The notes under the pieces were generated by a model. The model saw only the letters and a list, made by a program, of their open reading frames with translations, made no database searches and was not told where the DNA came from. From contig CAZLMF010000010.1 in assembly GCA_964560565.1 (NCBI GenBank), forward strand, positions 1 through 33,375: DNA of 33,375 nucleotides. Reading direction: 5' to 3'. This document shows, piece by piece, positions 23,939 to 30,969 of the stretch (position 1 is the stretch's first letter; every line of letters starts with the position of its first letter). Made by a program: the position numbers and the translations under genes. This DNA is from CAZLMF01 sp964560565. GTDB taxonomy: Bacteria; Bacillota; Clostridia; Oscillospirales; Ruminococcaceae.

Positions 23939-24775
23939 ATGGACGACTTTGACAAGCAAAATGATATGAACTCCATAGACGGGAGCATAGATGATTATGA
24001 GCAATATGGAGAGCATGCTTTTGAGGATGAAATTACTTCCGATATAATCGATAAATATGAAAAGGAGGCTCGCACAAGAAAAAAATCAACCGCACTTGAT
24101 GTTTTAACCTTTCAAGCGATTGTGTGCATCTCACTTGTAAGCTGCTTTCTACTGTTAAATATCATCAATGCTGATTGGGCTTCACAGGTAAAAGAGCTAT
24201 ACAAACAGCAAATCTACTCAAATGGCGAGGAAGTGCGCGGAATAACAGATTTTGTGCAGGATATATACAAGACTCTAACAGACACAAGACCACTAAACAA
24301 CTCCGAGGGCATGGGCGGTGGGGACAATATCTCATTGCTTGCTAATGCACAGATAAGCACTGACTTAACAAGCAAGCTTGACGAAATAGAGTTTGTGATG
24401 CCTGTCTCGGGAACAATTACATCAGGTTTCGGCAACCGTGAAAGCCCTATAACAGGCGAGCCAGAATTCCACAAGGGAATTGATATTGCCGCTAATGCTG
24501 GGACACCGATAGTTGCGGCTTTTAATGGCGAGGTTATTACAGCTGATTTCGATGAAAAGGCAGGGAACTACATAAATATTAAGCATGAAGGCGGACTTGT
24601 TTCCTACTATATGCACTGTGATGCTTTAATAGTTGTAAAGAGCGATAAAGTTTTTGCAGGGCAGGCAATAGCAACAATAGGCAGCACAGGGCAATCAACA
24701 GGGCCTCATTTACATTTTGAGTTACAAGCGGACGGAGTCCCCGTAAACCCTACGTCATTGCTGGATTTAGACTAA
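23939..24775 (+). CDS. spoIVFA: M23 peptidase-domain membrane protein, SpoIVFA-like
   Basis: A 278-residue protein with an acidic cytosolic N-terminus (1-45), one transmembrane helix (about 55-76), a linker, and a C-terminal LytM/M23 domain (about 152-272). The zinc and catalytic residues of active M23 peptidases are present: His178 and Asp182 in FHKGID, His226 in YYMHC, and His257/His259 in PHLHFE. SpoIVFA in B. subtilis has this topology and holds the M50 protease SpoIVFB in check until SigK processing. Here an M50 gene follows after one nucleotide, which is the main support for the name. A stand-alone cell-wall endopeptidase is the alternative. AAAGGA lies about 10 nt before the ATG. Confidence 0.72.
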   Translation: MDDFDKQNDMNSIDGSIDDYEQYGEHAFEDEITSDIIDKYEKEARTRKKSTALDVLTFQAIVCISLVSCFLLLNIINADWASQVKELYKQQIYSNGEEVRGITDFVQDIYKTLTDTRPLNNSEGMGGGDNISLLANAQISTDLTSKLDEIEFVMPVSGTITSGFGNRESPITGEPEFHKGIDIAANAGTPIVAAFNGEVITADFDEKAGNYINIKHEGGLVSYYMHCDALIVVKSDKVFAGQAIATIGSTGQSTGPHLHFELQADGVPVNPTSLLDLD

Positions 24776-24776
24776 C

Positions 24777-25379
24777 ATGATTGAATTATGCATATTTAAA
24801 AGTAAGCTAAGAGTTGACTTTACCTTTTTTGCAGCTATATTGTTGTTTCTGCTCATTGATAAAAGTGGATATGGCATACTTGGACTGTATGCTTGCATAA
24901 TACACGAGCTTGGACATTTGCTAATGATGGTGGCAGTTGGTTGCCGCCCTGATATAATCACGCTATACGGTGCTGGAATGAAAATCCAAAGCTACGAACA
25001 GTATAAGCTTTCAACCCCTGCTGAAATCGCAGTAATTCTAAGTGGCTCAGCTACAAATTTTATATGCTTTGCAATATTTATTATCGCTTTTCCTGTTGAT
25101 TTAAGGCTACAAGTTTTTGCTGTCACACATCTTGTGATTGGTGCATTTAATCTACTGCCCATAATGGGATTTGACGGCGAACGCTTACTTTCATTTTTAC
25201 TAAACAATCTCGCAGGGCCTGCCCACACATTGAAAATAGTACAGATAATATCGTTCATAGTATCCACAGTTCTTGCAATCGCTGCAATCTTTTCCTTTGG
25301 TGATGGAGCTGTCAACTTTACTATAATTATCACGCTTTTTTATTTTATTATTAGCTCAGCTTTGGTGCGTAGGCATTGA
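24777..25379 (+). CDS. spoIVFB: M50 intramembrane zinc metalloprotease, SpoIVFB-like
   Basis: A 200-residue polytopic membrane protein with five or six hydrophobic segments. It carries HELGH (43-47) in the second helix and the second M50 motif NLLPIMGFDGERLL (125-138), with Asp133 as third zinc ligand. Site-2 proteases of this shape include SpoIVFB, which cleaves pro-SigK in the mother cell. There is no C-terminal CBS domain visible (B. subtilis SpoIVFB has one), so the protein is shorter than that orthologue. It starts one base after the M23 gene stop without its own clear ribosome binding site, so it is probably translationally coupled. Upstream M23 and downstream radical SAM/DUF2344 match the clostridial spoIVF locus. 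Confidence 0.78.
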   Translation: MIELCIFKSKLRVDFTFFAAILLFLLIDKSGYGILGLYACIIHELGHLLMMVAVGCRPDIITLYGAGMKIQSYEQYKLSTPAEIAVILSGSATNFICFAIFIIAFPVDLRLQVFAVTHLVIGAFNLLPIMGFDGERLLSFLLNNLAGPAHTLKIVQIISFIVSTVLAIAAIFSFGDGAVNFTIIITLFYFIISSALVRRH

Positions 25380-25386
25380 AAAAACT

Positions 25387-25415
25387 CTGAAAAGGTTGTA
25401 TTATAGATATATAAT
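25387..25415 (+). promoter_or_regulatory. Possible sigma-A promoter of the radical SAM/DUF2344 pair
   Basis: A perfect TATAAT at 25410-25415 lies 17 bp after CTGAAA (25387-25392, 4 of 6 matches to TTGACA). GGAGG at 25422-25426 precedes ATG 25433. Because the region is AT-rich the -10 could be fortuitous. Confidence 0.45.
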
Positions 25416-25432
25416 ATATTTTGGAGGTCTAA

Positions 25433-27277
25433 ATGCTTCAAGAAAAGCTGGATAAAATACTTCTCAAGGTTAATAAGCCTTCACGCTACACAGGCGGGGA
25501 GGTAAATGCCGTAATAAAGGACAAGTCAAAGGTAGATGTGCGTTATGCGTTTTGTTTCCCTGACACCTATGATATTGGCATGTCGCACCTTGGACTAAAA
25601 ATACTATACTCGCTCATAAACTCAAAGGAAAATTATTGGTGTGAGCGTGTATTTGCGCCATGGATTGATATGGAGGAACTAATGCGTAAGCATTCAATCC
25701 CTCTCTATGGATTGGAAAGCTTCGACCCTATAGTTGATTTTGATGTCATTGGATTCACGCTTCAATATGAGCTTAGCTACACTAACATACTTAATATGCT
25801 TGACCTTGCAGGAATACCTGTATATGCAAGTGAGCGAGATGATAGCCACCCCATTGTAATGGCAGGAGGCCCTTGTGCGTGCAATCCCGAACCTATCACC
25901 GACTTTATCGACCTAATTGTGCTTGGCGATGGCGAGGAAGTCACCCTTGAGTGGCTTGCGCTTTACGAGCAGTCTAAGCGTGAAGGTTGGTCAAGAAAAG
26001 AGCTTATAAGACGCTCAGTTGAGATAGAGGGAATATATGCGCCGTCACTTTACGATATAAGCTATAATGCTGATGATACAGTTAAAGCTATTACACCCCA
26101 AGGCAATGCGCCTAAATCTGTTAAAAAGCGCATAGTAAAGGATTTAGATAAAGCCTTTTACCCCGAAAAGTTCATAGTGCCATATGCACAGACTGTATTT
26201 GACCGTGCTACCGTTGAGGTATTGCGTGGTTGTATCCGTGGCTGCCGTTTTTGCCAAGCAGGTTATCTATACCGCCCATATCGTGAGCGTTCCCGTGGCA
26301 ATCTTGTAGGGCAGGTGAGGTCATTATGCGAAAACACAGGCTATGAAGAGGTTTCTCTTTCATCTCTTAGCACAAGCGATTATGGCGAAATTGAACAGCT
26401 TTTAAGCGAGCTTGTCGACTACACCGAGGAGGAAAGGATAAACCTTTCTATGCCTTCAATGCGTATAGACAGCTTCTCTAAGGAGCTACTTGACAAGGTT
26501 AAATCCGTTCGTAAAAGCGGACTCACATTTGCACCCGAAGCAGGCTCACAACGCCTACGTGACGTGATAAATAAAAACATAACTGAAGAGGAAATACTAA
26601 GCTCATGCAAAATAGCTTTCGAGGGCGGATATTCCTCTGTTAAGCTTTATTTTATGCTGGGACTGCCCACAGAAACTGACGAGGACTTAGCTGAAGTTGA
26701 AGTGCTTTCCCGTAAAATTATCGACCTATTTTATTCACTGCCTAGGAGAGGGAACAATAAGGGAATACAGCTATCTATAAGTCTATCAACCTTTGTTCCT
26801 AAGCCTTTTACCCCCTTTGAATTTGAACCACAGGATAGCGAAGAAAGAATTGCTGAGAAGCAAAAGCTTTTAACTAACCTCATTCGTTCAAGGAAAATCA
26901 GTTTAAGTTGGAATGACGTTAAAACCAGTCGTCTTGAGGCAACTCTTGCAAGGGGCGACAGAAGACTCAATAAAGCTATATATGCAGCTTGGAAATCGGG
27001 TTGTGTATTTGACAGCTGGAGTGAATGCCTTGACACAAACAAGTGGGAAAAGGTATTTAAGGAATGCGAGTTGGACCCTGCTTTCTACGCTAACCGCAAG
27101 AGGGAATATAACGAGATAATGCCTTGGAGTCACCTTGATTATATGGTTTCACGAGAATTTCTAATCAGCGAAAATATAGCTGCCTATGAGGGTAAAACTA
27201 CTCTGAATTGCAGGGAACACTGCACAAATTGCGGTGTAGCAAAGATGCAAGGAGGAATTTGCGTTGAAAAGCGTTAG
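25433..27277 (+). CDS. B12-binding-like radical SAM protein (TIGR03960/YgiQ-like)
   Basis: A 614-residue protein. The N-terminal region (about 35-180) resembles a cobalamin-binding fold (CFPDTYDIGMSHLG, then MAGGPCACNPEP and VLGDGEE). The radical SAM domain (about 255-480) has the cluster motif CIRGCRFC (Cys267, Cys271, Cys274). The C-terminus carries four cysteines (593, 597, 600, 610) that could hold a second metal site. Members of this family always seem to travel with a DUF2344 protein, as here. The reaction is not known to me, and RNA modification is a plausible guess because the pair often sits beside rng-rplU. GGAGG lies 6 nt upstream of the ATG. Confidence 0.9.
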   Translation: MLQEKLDKILLKVNKPSRYTGGEVNAVIKDKSKVDVRYAFCFPDTYDIGMSHLGLKILYSLINSKENYWCERVFAPWIDMEELMRKHSIPLYGLESFDPIVDFDVIGFTLQYELSYTNILNMLDLAGIPVYASERDDSHPIVMAGGPCACNPEPITDFIDLIVLGDGEEVTLEWLALYEQSKREGWSRKELIRRSVEIEGIYAPSLYDISYNADDTVKAITPQGNAPKSVKKRIVKDLDKAFYPEKFIVPYAQTVFDRATVEVLRGCIRGCRFCQAGYLYRPYRERSRGNLVGQVRSLCENTGYEEVSLSSLSTSDYGEIEQLLSELVDYTEEERINLSMPSMRIDSFSKELLDKVKSVRKSGLTFAPEAGSQRLRDVINKNITEEEILSSCKIAFEGGYSSVKLYFMLGLPTETDEDLAEVEVLSRKIIDLFYSLPRRGNNKGIQLSISLSTFVPKPFTPFEFEPQDSEERIAEKQKLLTNLIRSRKISLSWNDVKTSRLEATLARGDRRLNKAIYAAWKSGCVFDSWSECLDTNKWEKVFKECELDPAFYANRKREYNEIMPWSHLDYMVSREFLISENIAAYEGKTTLNCREHCTNCGVAKMQGGICVEKR

Positions 27278-27917
27278 AATTAAGTTTTCTAAGCTAAGCA
27301 CTGCAAAATATATTTCCCACCTTGATTTAAGCAGATGTATGCAGCGTGCTATAAAGCGAGCAGCACTCCCTGTTTGGTATACTGAGGGCTTTAACCCTCA
27401 CATGTATGTCAACTTTCTTTCGCCCCTGTCATTAGGGACAGAAAGCCTATGCGAATTTATGGATATAAGACTGCTTGAGGATATTGAGCCGGAGGAAATT
27501 ATATCAAGGCTTAGCTCACAGCTTCAGGGTGGGCTTAACATTATCTCCTGTGCGCCGCCAAAGCATAAGAATACAGAAATCGAATCCGCACAGTATGAAA
27601 TCACAGTAAAATGTAATGATACAAAGGAACTTGCGAAGTTTATTTCAGCTGATAAGCTAGAGGTAAAAAAGCAGAGAAAGAAGCATGGCGAATACGTCAT
27701 AGATATAAAGCCAGCAATTATAATAGATAAGCTAAACTTTGACGAAAACAAGCTTTTTATTGACATAAATCTTCCCTCGGGAGTGCACGAAAGTATTAAT
27801 CCGTCGTTGATATTTGAGGCATTTGAGGCTTCATATGCAGACAAGAATGTCACAATAGACAGCATGCAAATACTTCGCACTAATCTTTTTTGTGCAAATG
27901 GTAAAGAATTTCGTTGA
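27264..27917 (+). CDS. TIGR03936 family protein (DUF2344), partner of the radical SAM protein
   Basis: A 217-residue protein beginning with the family pattern KSVRIKFSKLSTAKYISHLDL and RAIKRAALPVWYTEGFNPH. The final third is less conserved. Function is unknown. The constant pairing or fusion with TIGR03960 proteins suggests that it supplies substrate binding. It starts with TTG at 27264, supported by AGGAGG (27250-27255) 8 nt upstream, and overlaps the previous gene by 14 nt. In many Clostridia the next genes are rng, rplU and rpmA. Here the next gene is rplS. Confidence 0.88.
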   Translation: MKSVRIKFSKLSTAKYISHLDLSRCMQRAIKRAALPVWYTEGFNPHMYVNFLSPLSLGTESLCEFMDIRLLEDIEPEEIISRLSSQLQGGLNIISCAPPKHKNTEIESAQYEITVKCNDTKELAKFISADKLEVKKQRKKHGEYVIDIKPAIIIDKLNFDENKLFIDINLPSGVHESINPSLIFEAFEASYADKNVTIDSMQILRTNLFCANGKEFR

Positions 27918-27922
27918 ACCGC

Positions 27923-27951
27923 TTGCAAATACGGTTACTTCATGTTAAACT
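27923..27951 (+). promoter_or_regulatory. Possible promoter of the rplS leader
   Basis: TTGCAA (27923-27928), a 17-bp spacer and TAAACT (27946-27951), with TG at 27943-27944 as an extended -10. Transcription would begin near 27957-27958 at the GG that opens the leader structure. Both hexamers match at only 4 of 6 positions. Confidence 0.45.
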
Positions 27952-28070
27952 ATTATGGCATTTAGTATTCCGTCGTGTATACGACGTGCATTAATGCTAA
28001 AGCATTAATTAGGATAGTCCTCTGCCATTTATAATAGTCGACTATATGCTCGACATTAGGCATGAATGTC
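27950..28070 (+). promoter_or_regulatory. Structured 5' leader of rplS (candidate L19 autoregulatory RNA)
   Basis: A long-range helix pairs CTATTATGGCA (27950-27960) with TGCC (28023-28026) and ATAATAG (28031-28037), leaving a 4-nt bulge. It encloses three hairpins: CGTCGT/ACGACG (27971-27986, loop GTAT), ATTAATGC/GCATTAAT (27990-28009, loop TAAA) and AGGA/TCCT (28011-28021). A further hairpin GACATT/AATGTC (28052-28070) ends 11 nt before the rplS GGAGG. It competes with a GTCGA/TCGAC pairing (28037-28041 with 28050-28054), so two folds are possible near the ribosome binding site. L19 leaders with autoregulatory roles are described in Firmicutes. I cannot confirm that this matches the known family model. 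Confidence 0.6.
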
Positions 28071-28093
28071 TATAAAAAATTGGAGGAATTATT

Positions 28094-28438
28094 TTGGACG
28101 CACTACAAATTATTGCACAAGAGAGCCTAAAGACTGACATTCCTACTGTCAACATTGGCGACACCGTCAAAGTTCACGTAAGAATTAAAGAGGGCGAAAA
28201 GTCACGTGTTCAGATCTTTGAGGGCACAGTTATTGCTAAGAAGCATGGCGGTGTAAGCGAAACATTTACCGTTAGGCGTTTGGCGCACGGAGTTGGAGTA
28301 GAGAAGGTTTTCCCAATTCACTCCCCATCTGTTGAAAAGGTCGAGCTTGTCCGCAAGGGTAAGGTTCGCAGAGCTAAGCTATACTATCTACGCGATAGGA
28401 TTGGCAAGGCTGCTAAAGTTAAGGAATCAATTCGTTAA
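28094..28438 (+). CDS. rplS: 50S ribosomal protein L19
   Basis: A 114-residue L19 protein of normal length, located at the 30S-50S interface. Conserved stretches are IPTVNIGDTVKVHVRIKEG, IFEGTVIAKKHGGVSETFTV, RRLAHGVGVEKVFPIHSP and GKVRRAKLYYLRDR. Translation starts at TTG 28094 (Met-Asp-Ala as in the family), 7 nt after GGAGG at 28082-28086. It has its own structured leader and is followed by a terminator, so its dose can be set apart from the lepB operon downstream. Confidence 0.98.
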   Translation: MDALQIIAQESLKTDIPTVNIGDTVKVHVRIKEGEKSRVQIFEGTVIAKKHGGVSETFTVRRLAHGVGVEKVFPIHSPSVEKVELVRKGKVRRAKLYYLRDRIGKAAKVKESIR

Positions 28439-28444
28439 AAGCTT

Positions 28445-28467
28445 AAAGGGACTTATGTCCCTTTTTT
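28445..28467 (+). terminator. Intrinsic terminator after rplS
   Basis: The stem AAAGGGAC (28445-28452) with GTCCCTTT (28457-28464), loop TTAT, is followed by an unbroken T run to 28467. It begins 7 nt after the rplS stop. Confidence 0.9.
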
Positions 28468-28523
28468 GCTATCCTTTATAAAAATGCAAAATTTAAGTGA
28501 CTATATTAGTCGGAGGTATTTAT

Positions 28524-29090
28524 ATGAGCGAATTAGAACAAGCAACAACTCCACAAGAGAAAAAAACTTCTCTAAAAGAGGATTTGTTTGATTGGATAGA
28601 ATCAATTGCCATAGCTGTTATAGGTGTGGTGCTTGTTTTTATCTTCATACTTCAGACTGCAATAGTCGACGGTTCTTCTATGGTGCCAACTCTACACGAA
28701 GACGATAAACTTATAGTCACGCATTTATTCTATAAGCCTAAACATCAAGATGTAATTGTAATAAATTCAACAGGACTTGATAAGCCTCTCGTTAAGCGTG
28801 TTATTGGGCTTGAGGGCGATGAGATAAAAATCGATCAGTTTGGTATGGTTTACGTCAATGATGAAGCTATTGACGAGCCTTATATCAGTGAACCGATAAA
28901 TCATTTTAATTTTGGAGATCATGTTTATCCCGTGGAGGTGCCCGAAGGGAAGATTTTTGTAATGGGTGACAACCGCAATGGTTCAACTGACAGCCGTGAT
29001 AATAGAGTCGGTTTTATAGATGAAAAAAATGTTATTGGAAAGGTAATCCTTCGAGTGTATCCATTCTCGGATTTTGGTGTTATAAAATGA
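28524..29090 (+). CDS. lepB: Signal peptidase I
   Basis: A 188-residue membrane serine/lysine protease that removes Sec signal peptides outside the membrane. It has one N-terminal transmembrane helix (about 25-46), the catalytic Ser52 in GSSMVPTL, the catalytic Lys91 in KRVIGLEGD, and the family box MGDNRNGSTDSR. Length is typical of the Gram-positive (SipS-like) type. A frame opens at GTG 28497, but GGAGG (28512-28516) and the acidic N-terminus of the family support ATG 28524. A small hairpin (GACTA/TAGTC, 28499-28511) abuts the ribosome binding site. Overlap with rbgA is 4 nt (ATGA). Confidence 0.95.
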   Translation: MSELEQATTPQEKKTSLKEDLFDWIESIAIAVIGVVLVFIFILQTAIVDGSSMVPTLHEDDKLIVTHLFYKPKHQDVIVINSTGLDKPLVKRVIGLEGDEIKIDQFGMVYVNDEAIDEPYISEPINHFNFGDHVYPVEVPEGKIFVMGDNRNGSTDSRDNRVGFIDEKNVIGKVILRVYPFSDFGVIK

Positions 29091-29956
29091 GCGAACCCCT
29101 GTCTATAAATTGGTTTCCCGGTCATATGGCGAAAACAAGAAGGCTTATTACTGAAAGCCTTCCCCTTGTTGATATTGTAATCGAGCTTGTTGATGCGCGC
29201 ATACCTCAAAGTAGCCGCAATCCTATCCTCGATGAGCTTATTGCGGGTAAACCACGTGTACTACTGCTAAATAAGAGCGATGCAGCTGATGCCGACGCTA
29301 ATAATCGATGGCTTGAGCATTTCAAGTCAAAGGGCATAACCTGCATGACAGCAGATTGCCGCAGTGGTAAAGGACTAAACTCACTTATGCCACTTGTCAA
29401 ATCACAACTTACCGAGGTTTTAGAAAGACGTGCAGCCAGAGGTATGTCAGGGCAGCCACTTCGCATGATGATAGTGGGTATTCCTAATGTGGGCAAGTCC
29501 TCACTCATCAATCGCTTAGCAGGCTCACAACGCACCAAGGTGGAGGATAGACCCGGTGTTACCAGAGGAAAGCAATGGGTTACAGTTGACCGTCAGGTTG
29601 AACTACTTGATATGCCCGGCGTTTTATGGCCAAAATTTGAGGATAAGATTGTCGGCGAAAGGCTTGCCTTTACTGGAGCAATAAAAGACGATATACTTGA
29701 TATTGAAGCCCTTGCGATGCGACTGCTGTTGTTCCTAAACGAGCAGTACCACCTTGCGCTCAAGGAAAGATATAAGATGGACATGCCCATTGATGCACAG
29801 GGTCTTGACCTTCTAAACGAGCTCGGGAAAAAGCGTGGTATGCTTGTGCGTGGCGGTGAAGTAGATACTGAGCGTGCGGCAATCACCATTCTTGACGAAT
29901 TTCGAAGCGGTAAGCTTGGGCGGATAACGCTGGAGCTACCAAAAAAGCAGGCGTAG
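29087..29956 (+). CDS. rbgA: Ribosome biogenesis GTPase RbgA (YlqF)
   Basis: A 289-residue circularly permuted GTPase needed for late 50S assembly. The G4 motif NKSD (62-65) precedes G1 GIPNVGKS (131-138), the G2 region is PGVTRG (156-161), and G3 is DMPG (175-178). A C-terminal helical RNA-binding domain follows. The N-terminal INWFPGHMAKTRR is diagnostic for YlqF. It overlaps lepB and stops one nucleotide before rnhB. The rplS, rbgA, rnhB grouping is conserved with B. subtilis, with lepB inserted as in other Clostridia. Confidence 0.96.
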   Translation: MSEPLSINWFPGHMAKTRRLITESLPLVDIVIELVDARIPQSSRNPILDELIAGKPRVLLLNKSDAADADANNRWLEHFKSKGITCMTADCRSGKGLNSLMPLVKSQLTEVLERRAARGMSGQPLRMMIVGIPNVGKSSLINRLAGSQRTKVEDRPGVTRGKQWVTVDRQVELLDMPGVLWPKFEDKIVGERLAFTGAIKDDILDIEALAMRLLLFLNEQYHLALKERYKMDMPIDAQGLDLLNELGKKRGMLVRGGEVDTERAAITILDEFRSGKLGRITLELPKKQA

Positions 29957-29957
29957 T

Positions 29958-30575
29958 ATGAGCTTATATGAGTTTGACAAGCAGTGGCGAGAAAATTATC
30001 CGATAATCTGCGGAGTTGATGAGGCAGGGCGTGGGCCACTTGCTGGGGATGTGTATTCAGCAGCTGTGATTTTACCTGCTGATTGCGTGATAGAGGGCAT
30101 AAATGACAGCAAAAAGCTCACAGCTATTAAGCGTGAGCGACTTTACAATGAAATTATAGAGTCGGCGGTTTCTTATTGCATTGCTGCTGCAACCGTTGAA
30201 GAAATTGAAAAGTACAATATACTTGGCGCAACCTTTTTAGCTATGAAGCGTGCAGTGGAGGGACTTAACCTAAAACCCGACCTTGCTCTTATAGATGGCA
30301 ATCAACGCCCCGAGCTTAGCATAAAATCAGAGTGCGTAATAAAAGGTGACAGCATATCAGCGTGCATAGCTGCCGCATCAATACTTGCAAAGGTCGCCCG
30401 TGACCGCTATATGAAAGAACTAAGCGAGCGTTACCCCAATTACTGCTTTGAAAAGCATAAGGGCTACGGAACAAAGCTTCATATTGAGTTAATACGCAAA
30501 TATGGGGCATGCCCGGAACATAGATTGAGCTTTTTACGTAAAATAGGAGATGGCGCAAATGGAGCAGACAGCTAA
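29958..30575 (+). CDS. rnhB: Ribonuclease HII
   Basis: A 205-residue nuclease that cleaves the RNA strand of RNA/DNA hybrids and single ribonucleotides in DNA. The four acidic catalytic residues are visible: Asp21 and Glu22 in GVDEAGRGPLAG, Asp113 in LIDGN, and Asp131 in GDSISACIAAASILAKV. The YGTKLH segment (170-175) follows. Length is normal. There is no obvious ribosome binding site, and it begins one base after rbgA ends, so translational coupling is likely. The last 17 nt overlap the preferred yraN start. Confidence 0.96.
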   Translation: MSLYEFDKQWRENYPIICGVDEAGRGPLAGDVYSAAVILPADCVIEGINDSKKLTAIKRERLYNEIIESAVSYCIAAATVEEIEKYNILGATFLAMKRAVEGLNLKPDLALIDGNQRPELSIKSECVIKGDSISACIAAASILAKVARDRYMKELSERYPNYCFEKHKGYGTKLHIELIRKYGACPEHRLSFLRKIGDGANGADS

Positions 30576-30954
30576 GAGCAAGCTTGGTCAAATAGGCGAG
30601 GAGCTTACCTGTCGCCATCTTGTTAAATCCGGCTATGAGGTCATCATGCGCAATTACTTTTCTCGCTTTGGTGAGATTGATATAATAGCGCAAAAGCAGG
30701 ATCTAATCATTTTTGTGGAAGTCAAGACTAGGCAATCAAATGCAATGGTGAAACCGATTGAAGCCGTTACAAAGAAAAAGCAGCGAAAGCTTATAAAAAC
30801 TGCGGTTGACTATCTTATAAAGCATAAGACTGATAAACAGCCACGTTTTGATATAGTTTCAATTACCATCTCACACTGTAATGGCAGAAACCTTTATAGT
30901 GCAGAGCATCTAGAGAATGCATTTGATACAACGGGAATTTACACACCATTTTAG
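30559..30954 (+). CDS. yraN: YraN family protein (UPF0102), predicted endonuclease-like
   Basis: A 131-residue protein with the KLGQIGEELTCRHL start region and the core GEIDIIAQ...IFVEVKTR. That core is the PD-(D/E)XK nuclease-fold signature, with Asp41, Glu54 and Lys56. The family is widely conserved next to rnhB and is thought to act in DNA metabolism, but its substrate is not established. TAGGAG at 30544-30549 directly abuts ATG 30550, so ATG 30559 with 9-nt spacing is preferred. The gene starts within rnhB, a standard arrangement. Confidence 0.92.
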   Translation: MEQTAKSKLGQIGEELTCRHLVKSGYEVIMRNYFSRFGEIDIIAQKQDLIIFVEVKTRQSNAMVKPIEAVTKKKQRKLIKTAVDYLIKHKTDKQPRFDIVSITISHCNGRNLYSAEHLENAFDTTGIYTPF

Positions 30955-30969
30955 TTTGTGGAGGACAAT

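Noticed and set aside
26903..27133. Short frames on both strands within the radical SAM gene
   Set aside because: They are shadow frames of a well-conserved coding sequence with no ribosome binding site or recognisable product.
27917..27936. Small hairpin AACCG/CGGTT after the DUF2344 stop as terminator
   Set aside because: It has a 5-bp stem with a 10-nt loop and no T run follows.
28468..28511. TATATT box as a lepB promoter
   Set aside because: No acceptable -35 at a suitable distance, so support is too weak to list.
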